From contig CM035153.1 of assembly GCA_020205615.1 (NCBI GenBank), positions 96,190,792 through 96,254,791 of the forward strand: a stretch of DNA of 64,000 bases. The letters are read 5' to 3'. The DNA is from Panax quinquefolius (Eukaryota > Streptophyta > Magnoliopsida > Apiales > Araliaceae). This document shows positions 1-12,622 of the stretch, one piece after another; within the stretch, counting starts at the first letter, position 1; every line of letters starts with the position of its first letter. Below the pieces are notes generated by a model that was given only the letters and a program-made list of their open reading frames with translations, was not told where the DNA came from and searched no databases. A program made the position numbers and the translations under genes.

Positions 1-2635
1 CCGTATAAATCATGAATAAGTAATTCAAACTTAATTAAGTTATGAACTCATGAGAAGCTTATATGAACTACTCATATGTTTACCTTAATAAGATGGTATG
101 ATAAGGAGACGTGAGAATGATGGTTAGAAAACATAAATCATTATAAGTCATGAGAATGAAAGTGTAAGTAGTTTATACTTTTATAAGTTATAAACTCACA
201 AAGAACAAGTAATAACTTATCATGTTTATAAGTTAATGAAGTATGTATGTCAAGATATTAATATGATAGATTGAATCCATTTGAAGCGAAGAACAAATCT
301 TAAGAAATGAAGTTAAGGCGGAATTCACGAGTTTGGACGATAATCATCGAATTCGTAAAATTCTTGGAATGGAAGTCGAATTTTGATTTTGAGCTTGGAA
401 ACATTGGTTTTCAATGGAGACAAGTCTCATTTGGCATTATAGAGTTGCGAACTCGAGAATGACCGAATTCTGACTTATAACAAAGAAACGAGCGTTGAAC
501 GTTCACGAACGTTTATTGTTTTCGTTAAAAATGGACTAATAGGTGAATTTTTAGTTAACGAAGTCAAATAGATAAAATTCTAGTATGAACGCATAGAGTA
601 TGCAATTTGTGAACTGTAGGCTTTTGAAGGAGCCAATTCGAACTTATAACGAAGAAGTTATGCGTCCGGGAATTTCGTAAAGTTGGAAAACTGTTAAAAT
701 TTTCTGAGGCACAGAGTCGCGCTGCAGCAATGACGACTCCAGCACAAAAGGTCCATGCCACGTAAGCGGAGGCCGAGGCAGGTAGGTACATCGCTAATCG
801 GGCGCCAGTAGTGCGGCATATAGCAAAGTAGACTCGCACCGAGTCCGGAACCTTGACCACTGATGTTTCACGCCGCAGCGCGGCTTAGAGAGAGCAAGCT
901 GGCGCCGCAGCGCCAGTCCTAAACTAAAGATAGTCATGAAAGCTTATAGGTATAAAATGAATGTAAAGTGATTAATTCAAGTTAATTTACTTTAAAGAAA
1001 TTGAAGAAACATCCTTACAAGATGTTAAAGACCTTAAGTATTATCACTGAAGGTCGACGAAAGATTAATTGGCCAGTAAGAACAACGTAATGTGTTGTTC
1101 TAATTTGTAGAAATTTGTTGACCAAGTTGATTATGAATCCAATGGTTTGCAATACCAGTATGGGTCATGTAATTACTTAATGAACATGATAAGACCTTTC
1201 CTAAATCATTGTTATAGTAATGACTTTAGGAATTTAATGTTGTTTAATGAGTAGTTAAACGACGAACGTAAATTATAAAGAACGTGAACTATATTCAATA
1301 ATGATAATGATTATAATGTTAAGAGTTACAACTAAAAATTGTTAAGTAATACATGAACATAAACGATATGCAATAAAGTGTACTTAACAAATGACGATCG
1401 AGTTTCGATTAATAACATAAGGATGTTAGTAAGCTGTGAGGAAGGATGATCAACTTGAAACGAGTTGGATTACTGAAGTAAATCCATGTAAGACATAGAA
1501 GAGAAAGAAGTTGGTAAGAATAATGTAAAATATAATGGCAAGCCAGAACCAATAGTAACAAATCTAATATATGATTAGATTAAGAAGAAGGGTAAGATTC
1601 ATTAGGAACCATGTATGTTCATTCATGACCTAATGTGGTATTTATGTGGTTATGTATTGTAGAGACTGTAAAGACTCATAGGAAAAGTAATTTTACTGTA
1701 GCAGACGTTAAAGGAAAGTTTTTTTTAAACACTTGTCTAACCTTTATGTTAGCCAAGTTTTCTGTGATTCATGTTATGAGATGCATGAAATATTTTACAA
1801 AAGGGTCGATGCCAGTTATACCTCGGCTAGACTAATCTTAAAGAGTTGATTGATTTATTTACAAATCTTTCAATATAGAATTGCTAACGCTATCCTACGC
1901 CAATTGTTTGGTACGGATTCAAGGTAAGCCTGAGTATGAATAAACAAATGTATTTTTCATCGATTATTTGATGGGCACGCAAGGTTGCCAAAACTTAAAC
2001 GTACATACGTTTAATGGATGTAGTGTTGATCAACATAGAGTACTATGGGCTGATCACCCAGAAGTGCTCGTAAGATATGCCGAACTTACAGACTTAGTGT
2101 CAGGTTGTCCTTTTCAAAGAAATTATGAAATGCTCATGGTCTTGGACCAGAATTGATGTTTTACTGAATATTGTCATTGAAAAACATTTTGAAGGAAAAG
2201 AAGTGCTATTTTGAATTATTGATAGTACTTCGTAACTATTATTCAGTTATTGAAGATATACGATTCCTATGTTTCAAGAATGTTGTTTAAAAGAAATTGT
2301 TGTACTTGTTGAGCTTGTTATGCTCACTCTTGCTTGAACCATATGAATGCAGTTAAGACCGAACGAACCGAGGAATTTGACAAGGATAAAGGCAAGACGA
2401 AGATGAACGACTAGTTTACCTTGTAATAAACTAGTAAGTTGTATATATTATAGTATGATGAACAAAGAATGTAATGATTTTAGAACTTGGGAACGGGATG
2501 TAATATTATTAATGTAATAAGAATGTCGTTGATACACACATTTTGATGTCATTTCAATAGAATGAATGTACAGTTATGAGTACCGTGTAGCACCATCTGT
2601 CGGGTTGGAAGATCCCCGAATTTGGGGGCGTCACA
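1..2635 (+). repeat. Element A1, 5' LTR (left end outside window)
   Basis: Base 1 aligns with base 24967 in the 3' LTR of the same element and the two stay closely similar up to about 26010, so about 1.43 kb of this LTR lies outside the window and the full LTR would be about 4.06 kb. It ends ...GGGGGCGTCACA and is followed directly by a tRNA-Met primer-binding site, which sets the boundary. No gene is visible. A GC-rich, strongly variable block lies at about 711-920 inside otherwise AT-rich sequence. Small ORFs such as 1635-1835 have no recognisable protein. Confidence 0.9.
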
Positions 2636-2638
2636 GGT

Positions 2639-2650
2639 TAGTATCAAAGC
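2639..2650 (+). other. A1 primer-binding site (initiator tRNA-Met)
   Basis: TAGTATCAAAGC lies three bases after the LTR end. It matches the plant initiator tRNA-Met PBS TGGTATCAGAGC apart from two G-to-A changes, a decay seen elsewhere in this window. Minus-strand cDNA synthesis would start here. Confidence 0.85.
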
Positions 2651-2882
2651 ATTAGGTTATAAAACTGAAGGGGGGGAGAACCTTAGGCTAATAACCTCGT
2701 GAAGGAAGGAAAAGTCTGAAGGAAGTAAACTCGAGATTTACTTAAGTTTAATGAGTCAATAAGGTATTGAGGAAACTCAGTATCGCAAGATTTAAAAGAT
2801 GGAAAGTAACCCTAAATAAATTAAATGTGACTTATACTATGGTGTGTTATGTACTAATCAACATGTTATGTGTTATTGTAGG

Positions 2883-3539
2883 ATGTCGATAGATAGCTTG
2901 ATGTATAGAGATATACATGCGATGAGTGAAGAAACTATGAACAGGGTAGAGCCTGTACCCATGCCAATGGCGGAGGTACCATTAGTGATTCTTGAGGAGT
3001 CGGAGACAGTGGAGTACTTTTCTGAGGAGGACTACTCCGAGGGAGATATGGATATAGTGTCATATCTTAATATGATGGTCTAAGAGGAGGAGGAAATGGA
3101 GGTAACATCGGTTAATATGGTGGTACCTACACTAGAGTCAATACCTCCAGATGTAATGAGAGCATTGTATCTGGTAGTGCTTGACAGGAATGTGCAACTG
3201 AGTACAGTTGTGCAGAATCAGAGTGAAAAGATTAATTATCTCCATAAAGCTAAGGTGTCTGCAGAAGTAGATTTTGAGACTGAGCATGATGAGAAGGTGC
3301 TCATGATAAATAAGGCTAGGGATTTTAAGAAGGAGGCCGATGAGCTTCGTAAAGAATTGGGGGAGAAGGACCGGAAGATAGCACAGATGTCTTACATCCA
3401 GAAGAGTGCTCATATGGATTTCAAGCTGAAAGTTACTTTTCATCCCATGGAGTCAGGACAAACTCAACATACTATTAGTCGGGATACTATAACGATGATT
3501 GCGAATGAGAAACACGAGGACGCTGTTATGCATTATTAG
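2883..3539 (+). pseudogene. A1 ORF1, acidic coiled-coil protein upstream of gag, one nonsense codon
   Basis: The ATG at 2883 directly follows T-rich TATTGTAG-G. One frame runs to 3539 with a single internal TAA at 3081-3083 (218 codons). The N-terminal part is rich in Glu and Asp. The middle (about 3170-3400) is a Lys/Glu/Leu-rich heptad-like segment, presumably coiled coil. It contains LDRNVQL (about 3181-3201), matching DRNVEL in ORF1 of B and G, so the three are homologous. I recognise no known domain. It is not gag, because the gag start of this element follows at 3824. A nucleic-acid or Gag-partner role would be inference only. Confidence 0.7.
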
Positions 3540-3823
3540 AAGTCTAGAGTTATAAAGATGTGTGTAGTGACGTAAAACTTTTTTTTGTATAAAAGGGTAG
3601 TCTTTTTATAAATCCCAAGTTTTGTGAAGTTCAATTGCGGGATAGGAATGTAATAGCCTTTGGCTATGGAAGAAAATTATAAATAGTTTTGACTATGAAG
3701 AAGCATATGAATATAATGAAGTTTTCATTTAAAATGCTTTGTTATGGTATGAGTTGTTATGTGGAAAATAATAACAAAGTAAGTAAATAGATAATAATGA
3801 AATTCTATTTATTTAATTAGAAA

Positions 3824-3977
3824 ATGCCGTCAAGGAGAAGACAACGTAATTAGGAAGCAGAATCACATAATGATAATTTAGGGGGTCAAAATAACTCTAT
3901 GCAAGAGTTCGTTAATTTATTAACGACTGTATTTAACTAAACCGGGGGTAGAGTACCTGAGGAACCAAGGGTACCAG
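3824..3977 (+). pseudogene. gag: A1 gag, 5' fragment, split by insertion of A2
   Basis: The start MPSRRRQR matches the Gag N-termini of B, G and D (MPxRR). The ATG follows a T-rich tract, TTAG and AAA. Two stop codons occur in the first 50 codons. The frame is cut at 3977 by A2 and resumes at 20999 beyond the target-site duplicate. Gag would form the particle. Confidence 0.8.
3973..3977. repeat. Left target-site duplication of A2
   Basis: ACCAG immediately left of the A2 LTR start (TGTGATGCCCC). The right copy is GCCAG at 20994-20998, with one transition. Both sit in the gag of A1 and prove that A2 inserted into A1. Confidence 0.8.
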
Positions 3978-6900
3978 TGTGATGCCCCCAAATACGGGTC
4001 TCTTCCAACCCAACAGATGGTGCTACACGGTACTACCATTCATACATACATTCAATTGACATACCTCGAAAGAACGAATATGTCTTCTATATATTAAAAT
4101 AATATTCACATTCCCCAGGTTCTTTATAAGCCTTTCACTTGTTCTTGTCATAATATCAAATATATTACAAACATTCATCCTATACTATTACATAAGTAAT
4201 CTACGAATTCGTCTTCTCCTTGCCCTTATCCTTGCCGGAGCCTTTGGTCCGTTCGATCTTAGCTGTGTTCATATGGTTCAAGCAAGAGTGAGCATGACTA
4301 GCTCAGCAAGTATAACATTTCTAATAAACAACATGCTTGTAACATAGGAATCGTATATCTTTAATAACTAAACAATAGTTACGAAGTACTATTGATAATT
4401 CAAAATAGCACTTCTTTTCCTTCAAAACGTTTTACAACAACAATATTCAGTAAAACATCAATTCCAGTCCAAGACCATGAACATTTAATATGTTCTTTTA
4501 AAAAGGACATCCTGGCACTAAGTCCATAAGTCCGACATTACTTACGAGCACTTCTGGCTGATCAGCCTATAGTACTCTATGTTGATCAACACTACATTCA
4601 TTAAACGTGTATACGTTTAATTTGTGGCAACCTCACGTGCCTGTTGTTAAACGACAAAAACATTTTTAGCATACTCGGTCTTTGATTGAAAACCACACCA
4701 ATATAGCTTGATAAACATTAATCATGCTTGACAGATTTACAATACAAGTCTAGCCGAAAGAATTGGCTTTGACTTCATCATTCAAGGCTTCATGCGAAAG
4801 AATACATAAATTACAAAGCTTGTCCAGACTGAACTGGAACAAGGGTTAGAATACTTTCCTTCAGCGTCTGCTTACTGATTATCACACGTACACTTTAAGT
4901 CTCTAAGTCTCTACAATACATGATCGTATAACGTACCACATTAGGTCTTATATAATCAAGTAGGTATATTATTATATCTTACCCTTCATCTCAATCTAAA
5001 TTCTTACTTAGATATGTTATTATGGTTTCCGGCTTTTCATTACGTCATTCACATTCAATTGATTATTAACCTTTAATCATCATACCTTAAGTGTCTAACA
5101 ATGCCTTAACAATGTTATATTAACACCTTAGTTCATTACTAATGAGTTATCTTTCATTCTATACTTGCAACATTATTGTCTGTCAAAACTCTGGGACTGG
5201 CGCTGCGGCGCCACACTTAACTCTGCATCTCGCGCCACGACACGAGTTAGCAGTATGCCCTCGACATCTTATGTTATGGTATTTCAAGGCCACCCATTTA
5301 AGCTTGGGTTGGCGCATATTTCAACTCTGTCTATAGAAAAATTTTTTCTGATTTTAAATTTTACGAAACTCCCAGATGCATAACTTTTTTGTTATAAGTC
5401 TGTTTTGGCTCGTTCAAAAGCCTACGGTTCACAAATTATATACTCTATGTGTTCATGCAAGAATTTTATCTATTTGACTTCGTTTACTAAAATTTCACCT
5501 ATTAGTTCATTTTAACGAAAACGATAAACGGTCATGAACGTTCAACACTCGTTTCTTCGTTCTAAGTCAGAATCTGGTCATTTTCAAGTCCGCAACTCTA
5601 TAATGCCAAATATGACTTGTCTCCATCGAAAACCAATGTTTCCGACTTCAAACACAAAATATGACTTCCATTCCGAGAATTTCACGAATTCGACGATAAT
5701 CGTCCAATCGTGTGAATTCTGGCAAAGCTTCATTAGTAATCATTCTAAATTGATTTTAACCAAGACATGAACATTTCAAGTTAATTATTACACCAACTTA
5801 TTAATAAATTAGGTTTTGACTTATTCTCATAAGTCAATGACTTATTTAACTTATGAACTCCAATTCTCATGCTTATGACTTACTATGAACTTAAGTCCAT
5901 CAATCAATGTTCTCATACTATATTGAACATACTAACATCATATGACAAACATATGACAAGTTCTTCACAAGTTTATCAACTTATTTAGGTTCAAGTTGCT
6001 TATTCAACTTATTCGGCTTAAGTTCATTCATCAATGACTTCTTATATGTTCTTAGTATACAATCCCACTTCTCTATCAATCCTATCATGGTAGAGATAAA
6101 GATATAATAGACAAGAGTCTTACCCTAGAAGCACTTGTACTTCTCTTCTCTTTGGAAACTAGCAAAGAACTTTTGACTTATTCTTGACTTATGTAGCTTA
6201 TTCTCTCTAACAAATAAGTTACTTATCTTGAGAGGAGTTGAGAGGAATTTTAATCAAGCAATCAGATGAATTGAGAGCTCTCTATTTATAGGCTTGGCAA
6301 AGTGAGGGTACTTTAGTCATTTGGACATTCCACCTCCTTTAATCACTTCCTTAATACACCTCCTTACTATTCATTACCCAGTACTCAAGTAAACTTGCTA
6401 GTTACTTCTATTTCTTGGCCATCACAACAATTGGTCGCCACAAAAATGTTTGCCCATCAAGTCTACCCATTTCTCACTTGGTTTGCCCCATGGATCATGG
6501 CTTAATCACATTGGGCTTGCTAATTAATCTAGCTAATTCCTTGTTGGGCTTATATTACAATAGTTTGGACTCATGACATATCAAACACATGGGCTTGACT
6601 ATCACTTACTAATTGAACTTCTACCATATACTAATACTCCTACAAGTCCATTACATTTAATTAAACAACTTAACATATATACCTCACGTATAATTCTCGT
6701 ATGCTAGCTCGTATATTTATTCGTAATATACGTTATTTCATTCTCCATACACAATAGTATAATACGTCATATTATACTTACGTTCATTACCTCGTATAAT
6801 GCATACGCATCATACGATTACAACTTTCTTTCCTTAATGCTTAATAAACCTAACGTTCCCAAATTAAGTCTGCATGCAAAATATTACATTTTCTATACTT

Positions 6901-7206
6901 AGATTATTATTACATAATTCATCTCATATTGATATTATAACGTTACGTATTTCTCGGAAATTCAAAAATAATTCCTGAGCAGAAATCGATGAATAGTGTT
7001 TTTCGGAAAATTTCTTGGAAAGCTTTTATTTTCATCTTAGAAATTCAAACACTTTAATTCTCTCACGTAGTTAAAATACTACGGCTTTTCGACGTTTCTA
7101 GGTTATAGAACGACAAACATCTTACTAACACGTAGTAATAATAAATAATATTATTTTATTCATTATTAAAAGTATTTACAAAGGTTCGATTTTTTGGGGC
7201 GTTACA
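3978..7206 (-). repeat. A2 3' LTR
   Basis: Reads TGTGATGCCCCC... to ...GGCGTTACA on the + strand, 3229 bp, inverted relative to A1. On the - strand TATAAATAGA lies at 6290-6281. A GC-rich variable island with GCGCTGCGGCGCC lies at 5200-5212. No gene is visible; the small + strand ORFs at 5142-5383 and 5534-5770 fall in this LTR and have no protein signature. Confidence 0.9.
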
Positions 7207-8542
7207 TTCTCTCCCCCTTATAAGGATTCTGTCCCCAGAATCTCGCTATATAAAAAAAATTACACAAATAATTGAGGGTAATTCTTTTCATCATTTTTTC
7301 TAACTCCCACGTTGCTTCTTCTACATCGTGGTTCTTCCATATCACCTTCACGGAAGGTATAACTTTATTCCACAGAACTTGTTCTTTTCTATTGACAATT
7401 TGAATCGGCGTTTCCTCGTACGTTAAGTCCTTCTCAATATGAATAGGTTCATACTCTATCACGTGCTTATAATCTGGCTTATAAGGACGTAATACGGATA
7501 CGTGAAATACATTATGTATTCATTCTAGGTCTGGAGGTAATGCTATCATGTAAACTACCTCACCCACCCGTTTTAATACCTCAAAAGGTCCTATGAACCT
7601 CGGACTTAACTTTCCCTTCTTTCCAAAACGTATCTTTCCTTTCCAGGGAGATACTTTTAGAAATACATACGAACGTACTTCAAATTCTCTATTCTCTCTA
7701 CGCGAATCCGTAAACTTCTTCTGTCTGTCTTGAGTTGCTAAGAGACGTATTTGTATTATCTTGACAATGTTCGATGTATGTTGTACCAATTCTGGTCCCA
7801 ACATTCGGCGTTCTCCTACCTCATCCCAATATAGTGGTGTTCTGCATTTCCTCCCATACAAAGCTTCGTAAGGCGGCAAACCTATGCTTGCTTGATAACT
7901 ATTGTTATACGCAAACTCTACTATTGGTAGATGATCATCCCAATTACCCTTAAAATCCATGAAGTAAGATCTTAACATATCTTCTAACGTCTGAATTGTT
8001 CTCTCGCTCTGTCCATCAGTTTGTGGATGATACGTCGTACTTAAATTCAACTGCATTCCTAACTGCTCTTGTAGACTCCTCCAAAAGTTCGATGTGAATC
8101 GTGGATCACGATCTGACACAATCGATACTGGTACTCCATGTCTGGAAATTATTTCCTTAATATAGAGTCTAGCTAACTGATCTAAGTTATACTTGACCCT
8201 AATTGGCAAAAAGTGAGCCGACTTCGTCAATCGATCCACTATTACCCAAATCGCATCATACCCCTTTTGAGTATTCGAAAGTCCCACCACAAAATCCATC
8301 GTGATATTCTCCCATTTCCACTCCGAAATTTCTAATGACTGTAGCAAGCCACTTGGTCGTTGATGTTCGGCCTTAACTCTCTGACAAGTCAAGCACCTAC
8401 TTATATACTCAGCTATTTCTCTCTTCATGTTCGGCCACTAGAAACTATGTCGAAGATCTTGATACTTCTTAGTGCTACCAGGATGAATCGAAAATCTCAA
8501 ACTATAATCCTTTTGTAGAACCTGCTCCTTTACTCCTGACAT
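7202..8542 (-). pseudogene. pol: A2 pol remnant: integrase and chromodomain
   Basis: One - strand frame starts at an ATG at 8542 and runs to 7202 with two internal stops. Order: zinc-binding His-His-Cys-Cys (HPGS..., ending CLTCQ, about 8490-8385), catalytic core with Asp in TMDFVVG, Asp in VSDRDPRF and Glu in DGQSERT, then GPFEVL and a chromodomain (EATWEL). Stops are at about 8440 (TAG where relatives have Trp) and 7520-7522 (TGA, probably from CGA Arg); both look like C-to-T or G-to-A changes. The chromodomain end has drifted and reads into the LTR. Everything upstream of integrase is deleted, so the frame now begins at the former ORF1 start context (TTTTGTGTAG-ATG). Confidence 0.9.
7207..7218 (-). 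other. A2 polypurine tract
   Basis: The - strand reads AAGGGGGAGAGAA directly before the 3' LTR, the expected plus-strand DNA primer site for a Ty3 element. Confidence 0.8.
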
Positions 8543-8723
8543 CTACACAAAATAATTAAGTTGATTAGTACACGTCAATAGAATAATAAAAACACATAAC
8601 ATAATCATAATGCATTTTTATAAGGTTACTTTCTTCTTTTACTTCTTTAACTCCTCTTATGGTTTTGACTTAAGGTTTTATTCCCCCCCTTAAGTTTTAT
8701 AACCTATTACTCTGATACCAACT
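8543..8723 (-). other. A2 5' leader with primer-binding site
   Basis: The - strand PBS TGGTATCAGAG occupies 8720-8710, three bases from the 5' LTR at 8724. A leader of about 165 bases follows, containing AGGTT...AACTT and ending in TTTTGTGTAG before the ATG. Apart from the integrase frame no coding sequence is visible. Confidence 0.8.
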
Positions 8724-9383
8724 TGTGACGCCCCCAAATCCGGGTCTCTTCCAACCCGATAGATGGTGCTACACGGTACTACCATTCATACATACATTCA
8801 ATTGAAATACCTCGAAAGAACAAATATGTCTTCTATATATTAAAATAATATTTACATTCCCCAGGTTCTTTAAAACCCTTTCACTTATTCTTGTCATAAT
8901 ATCAAATATATTACAAACATTCATCCTATACTGTTACATAAGTATTCTACGGATTCATCTTCTCCTTGCCCTTATCCTTGCCGGATCCTTCGGTCCGTTC
9001 GATCTTAGTTGTGTTCATATGGTTCAAGCAAGAGTGAGCATGACTAGCTCAGCAAGTACAACATTTCTAATAAACAATATGCTTGAAACATAGGAATTGT
9101 ATATCTTCAATAACTGAACAATAGTTACGAAGTACTATTGATAATTCAAAATAGCACTTCTTTTCCTTCAAAACGTTTTACAACAACAATATTCAGTAAA
9201 ACATCAATTTCGGTCTAAGACCTTGAGCATTTCATATGTTCTTTGAAAAAGGACATCCCAACACTAAGTCCGTAAGTCCGACATTACTTACGAGCACTTC
9301 TGGGTGATCAGCCCATAGTACTCTATGTTGATCAACATTACATTCATTAAACGTGTATACGTTTAAGTTGTGGCAACCTCACG
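8724..9383 (-). repeat. A2 5' LTR, part 1 (left of inserted B)
   Basis: Starts TGTGACGCCCCC and aligns with 3978 onwards. The alignment breaks at 9383, where B begins, and resumes at 18482. The last five bases, TCACG (9379-9383), are the left target-site duplicate of B. Confidence 0.9.
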
Positions 9384-12300
9384 TGTAACGATCGAGAAAT
9401 TTGTAATCTAATTTAAATATTTATGGAATTAAATAAATATTTTAAAAATTTATTTATTGAGGAAAATAAATAATTGATGAATTGTGGTGAATTAATTTGG
9501 TAATTAAATTGATTATTGATAATTAAATTGAGTGTTGATAATTTTATCTAAAGGATTTAATTTAAGGAAATAATTAAATTAAATCAATTGCTTAATATTT
9601 AAGAAAATAATTAAGCTAAATAAATTATTTAATTTAATGGAAATAAATTATATAAAGTGATGTGTCTAATTTATTAATTAAATTAGATATATAATTATTT
9701 AATTATTTACTATAAGCATAATTGTAATAAGAATATAATAATTATAATTATAAGTTATAAGTTATTTAATGGGTTGCAAGTGTGACAATTGGAAACTACA
9801 TAATATAAATAATATAAAAATAAATTGGTTTAGGGAAAATATGTGGTAGCCAAACAAGGCCTTGTGGCCTTTGGCTTATTCAACTGACGCAAACTTTTTA
9901 TTTTTCTAACGTAAGGAACGTGGGAGAGGCCAGTTATATGGCATACGCGTCTTATTTTTCCTTAGGCTTGTTAGCATAGAAAATCAGAGGAAGAGAAAAT
10001 TGCAGAGGAGATTGAGAGTGAGAGCTTGAGAGATTGTTCTGAGAACTCAAAAGGAAGGAGAGGATTGCTAAACCTTATTATCATCTTTTGCTAGCCAATA
10101 ATCAAAGATTAAGGTATAACTAATTCTAATTCTTAGACTTGTGATTTTCTATTCTCTGTAAATTGGTTTTGTGGATTTGTTGCTCAAGCGTTATGAATAT
10201 AGTGTGGATTAAGTTATAGAATCTGTTGTCATCTTGTGTGCGTGTTGTATCAGTTATCAAATGGTGAGAAATTGGATGTAGGAAGAAAAGGAAAATAACA
10301 GTGTTTATGTTCGTATGTTATGGCCTTAGAGAGTACTAATTTTAGTGGGCAAATTGTATGTGAAACTGTAAATTGATGATTGTATATGGTAGTTCATTGA
10401 AATACGAACATAACGTAATTTGAATGGAATGATTTGGTCAAATAATGAATTCACAGTGATGATTTTGGGATAAACTATCAAAAATGGAGTTTTATATGAA
10501 AAACATGAAAATTGAGAAATTAAAATAGTTCTAATTGTTGTTAAATCGTACTAAGTGGTTGAATATGTTAGCAATCATGTTTATGTTAGTTGTATATTTA
10601 TTTTACATGTTGTTATCACTGTTTGATGGGTGAAATTTGTGTTTGTTGGGCTAAAAACGGCTCATCGCTCACCGCCTGAGTCTACGCGTCTGTCTGTTCA
10701 AGGTAAATGCTTGATGCCGATGCCAAAGCAAAAAAATGGCGCAATTGCCGCGGACCCAAGCTAATGTGTGCGGCAATTGCATGCTACCACACACTAATGA
10801 ATGATGATTGAGGTCTGCTTGTTTGCAGGTCAGGCATATCAGACTTGTGTTAGTTTAGCGTGTATGTTAATGATGTTAAAACATGATATAAACCAAATTA
10901 ACAGATGTCAATGTGTTGAAATGCAAATTGTAAAGATTTGAAATAATTAATTAAATAAGTTATAAAATGAAACCAAATGAGATGTTTTCGAAAGATAGAG
11001 TTGAATGATTAAGTTATGTTAATCAATGTGTAATTTCAGAAGCGTTAAGTATGTTAGCCTAAATGGTTAGGTGCTAGGTTAGGGTTATGACCTAAATGAT
11101 GGTTTAAACCCTAAAAGCTAATATTTATGCAATTAATTGTTGTTGCGATTTCAATGATATGTGTAGGGTAATTAGAGTTTATTTTACATTTGTGTAGCTT
11201 ACAATCAAGGCAAGTTTTCTAACTCTACCTTGTTATTATTGAGCAAGTTTCTAAACCTTATCTCTTTACATTTGAGCAAGCTTTCGAACTTCATTCTTTT
11301 CATATCGAATGCAAGTTTCCATTCCTATATTATTGTTATTCAAGTAATTGAGCAAGCCTAATCTATCTTGAGTATGTTTGTACAACCTTATGTAACCTAA
11401 TTCGTTACATCGAGCGAGATTTAGTTTCCTAATTATTATTCAAAGCATATATTGTTCTAATACATTGATTCAAGGGAGATTGTTTTAACTCTTCTATAGC
11501 GCTTTGTATGTATATCATGTTTACTCAATTATATATTATTGTTATTCAATCTTTGACTTTTAACCTTTTTCAAAGCTTTATCGTTGTATTAAACCTTCAA
11601 GTAGTAAGCAAACCTTTATTGATTGAACTAATCTATATTCGAATAGTGTTCTAAAATTCTAGAAACACTGATAAGCTAGTTCCAAACCAAACTTTCTTTA
11701 GTGCGGAAATTCTAAATCCAATCTGAGACGAACAACCCTAACATAGGGGTCTTTGTACGTGTAATGTTTAGATGTTTGTGCACAATACATGGTACAAAGG
11801 GCTAATCCCCCTAAGTACGTTAAGAAGGGTCCGTATAGTCTAAATGACTGTTAAGGTTGGGTAATAATACCTAAGTATCGGGGACATAGTTCGTGGTCTT
11901 AAGACCCTCAGATAATTAAAGTTCAAACTTTTTTTCTAGTTTGATTTGTAGAACAAGTTCCTTATTGTTCAGCTGTTGTTGTTCACTCTCATGTTACCAT
12001 CATTGCTACTTTCTATATCAGTGAGCATTTGTTTGCTAACTCTTGTAATTAACACTGCAGCTAAAGTGGAGAAAGTTGCTGAGCCGTCGACTAGCAATGG
12101 CAAGGGCAAGATGTCCAAATGATGAAGACTTTTGAAAATTATATTTTAATGAATTATGTTAAGACTTGTTTTAATATGTGATGTATTCCGCAAACTTATG
12201 TAATAATTTTAAGGTTAGATTACCTGTGATTTAATTTGAGATGATGATGTAACCCTTTAATGGGAGAGGTTATTGTTTAAGTTATTTAAATTATGTCTTT

Positions 12301-12392
12301 ATCCTTTATTGATGGGTAGTTAGATGTAATAGTTTTGATAAGTGAGCACCAAATCCTGTGGGAATGAATTACCTGGATTTGGGGGTGTCATA
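9384..12392 (+). repeat. B 5' LTR
   Basis: 3009 bp from TGTAACGATCG to GGGGGTGTCATA (final CA decayed to TA). The first 330 bp are about 98% identical by eye to the 3' LTR, so insertion is fairly recent. An inverted repeat (GCCAAACAAGGCC...GGCC-T-TTGGC) lies at 9849-9875. A block strongly different between the two LTRs lies at about 10655-10810. No gene. Confidence 0.93.
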
Positions 12393-12395
12393 GGT

Positions 12396-12428
12396 TGGTA
12401 TCAAAGCTTTAGGTTATGAACCTTAGGT
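12396..12428 (+). other. B primer-binding site, hairpin and donor-like site
   Basis: The PBS TGGTATCAAAGC (12396-12407) is followed by the perfect inverted repeat AGGTT-ATG-AACCT (12411-12423) and CTTAG/GTGGGG, whose GT (12427-12428) resembles a 5' splice site. The same arrangement is seen in G, D and F. Splicing is inferred, not shown. Confidence 0.7.
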
Positions 12429-12622
12429 GGGGAAACCTTAGGAAGTAACTTTTAAGTAAACAGAAAATATAAAGGTGTTTAACTCTTACCGAGTTTTAAG
12501 GAATGGATTAAGGTATCCATTGAAGCTAAATAATAAAAGAGATTATGGGCTATGTGTTAATAACTTACGTGCTCGCGAGTATCGAAAATATTAAGTAAAA
12601 CTTAAAACATTTTGTTGTCAGG

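Noticed and set aside
564..860. 98-codon - strand ORF in the A1 5' LTR, and 25660-25878 in the 3' LTR
   Set aside because: Both fall in the GC-rich variable island; the two LTR copies do not encode the same protein.
2639..2650. tRNA gene fragment
   Set aside because: Only the 12-base complement of the tRNA 3' end; it is a primer-binding site.
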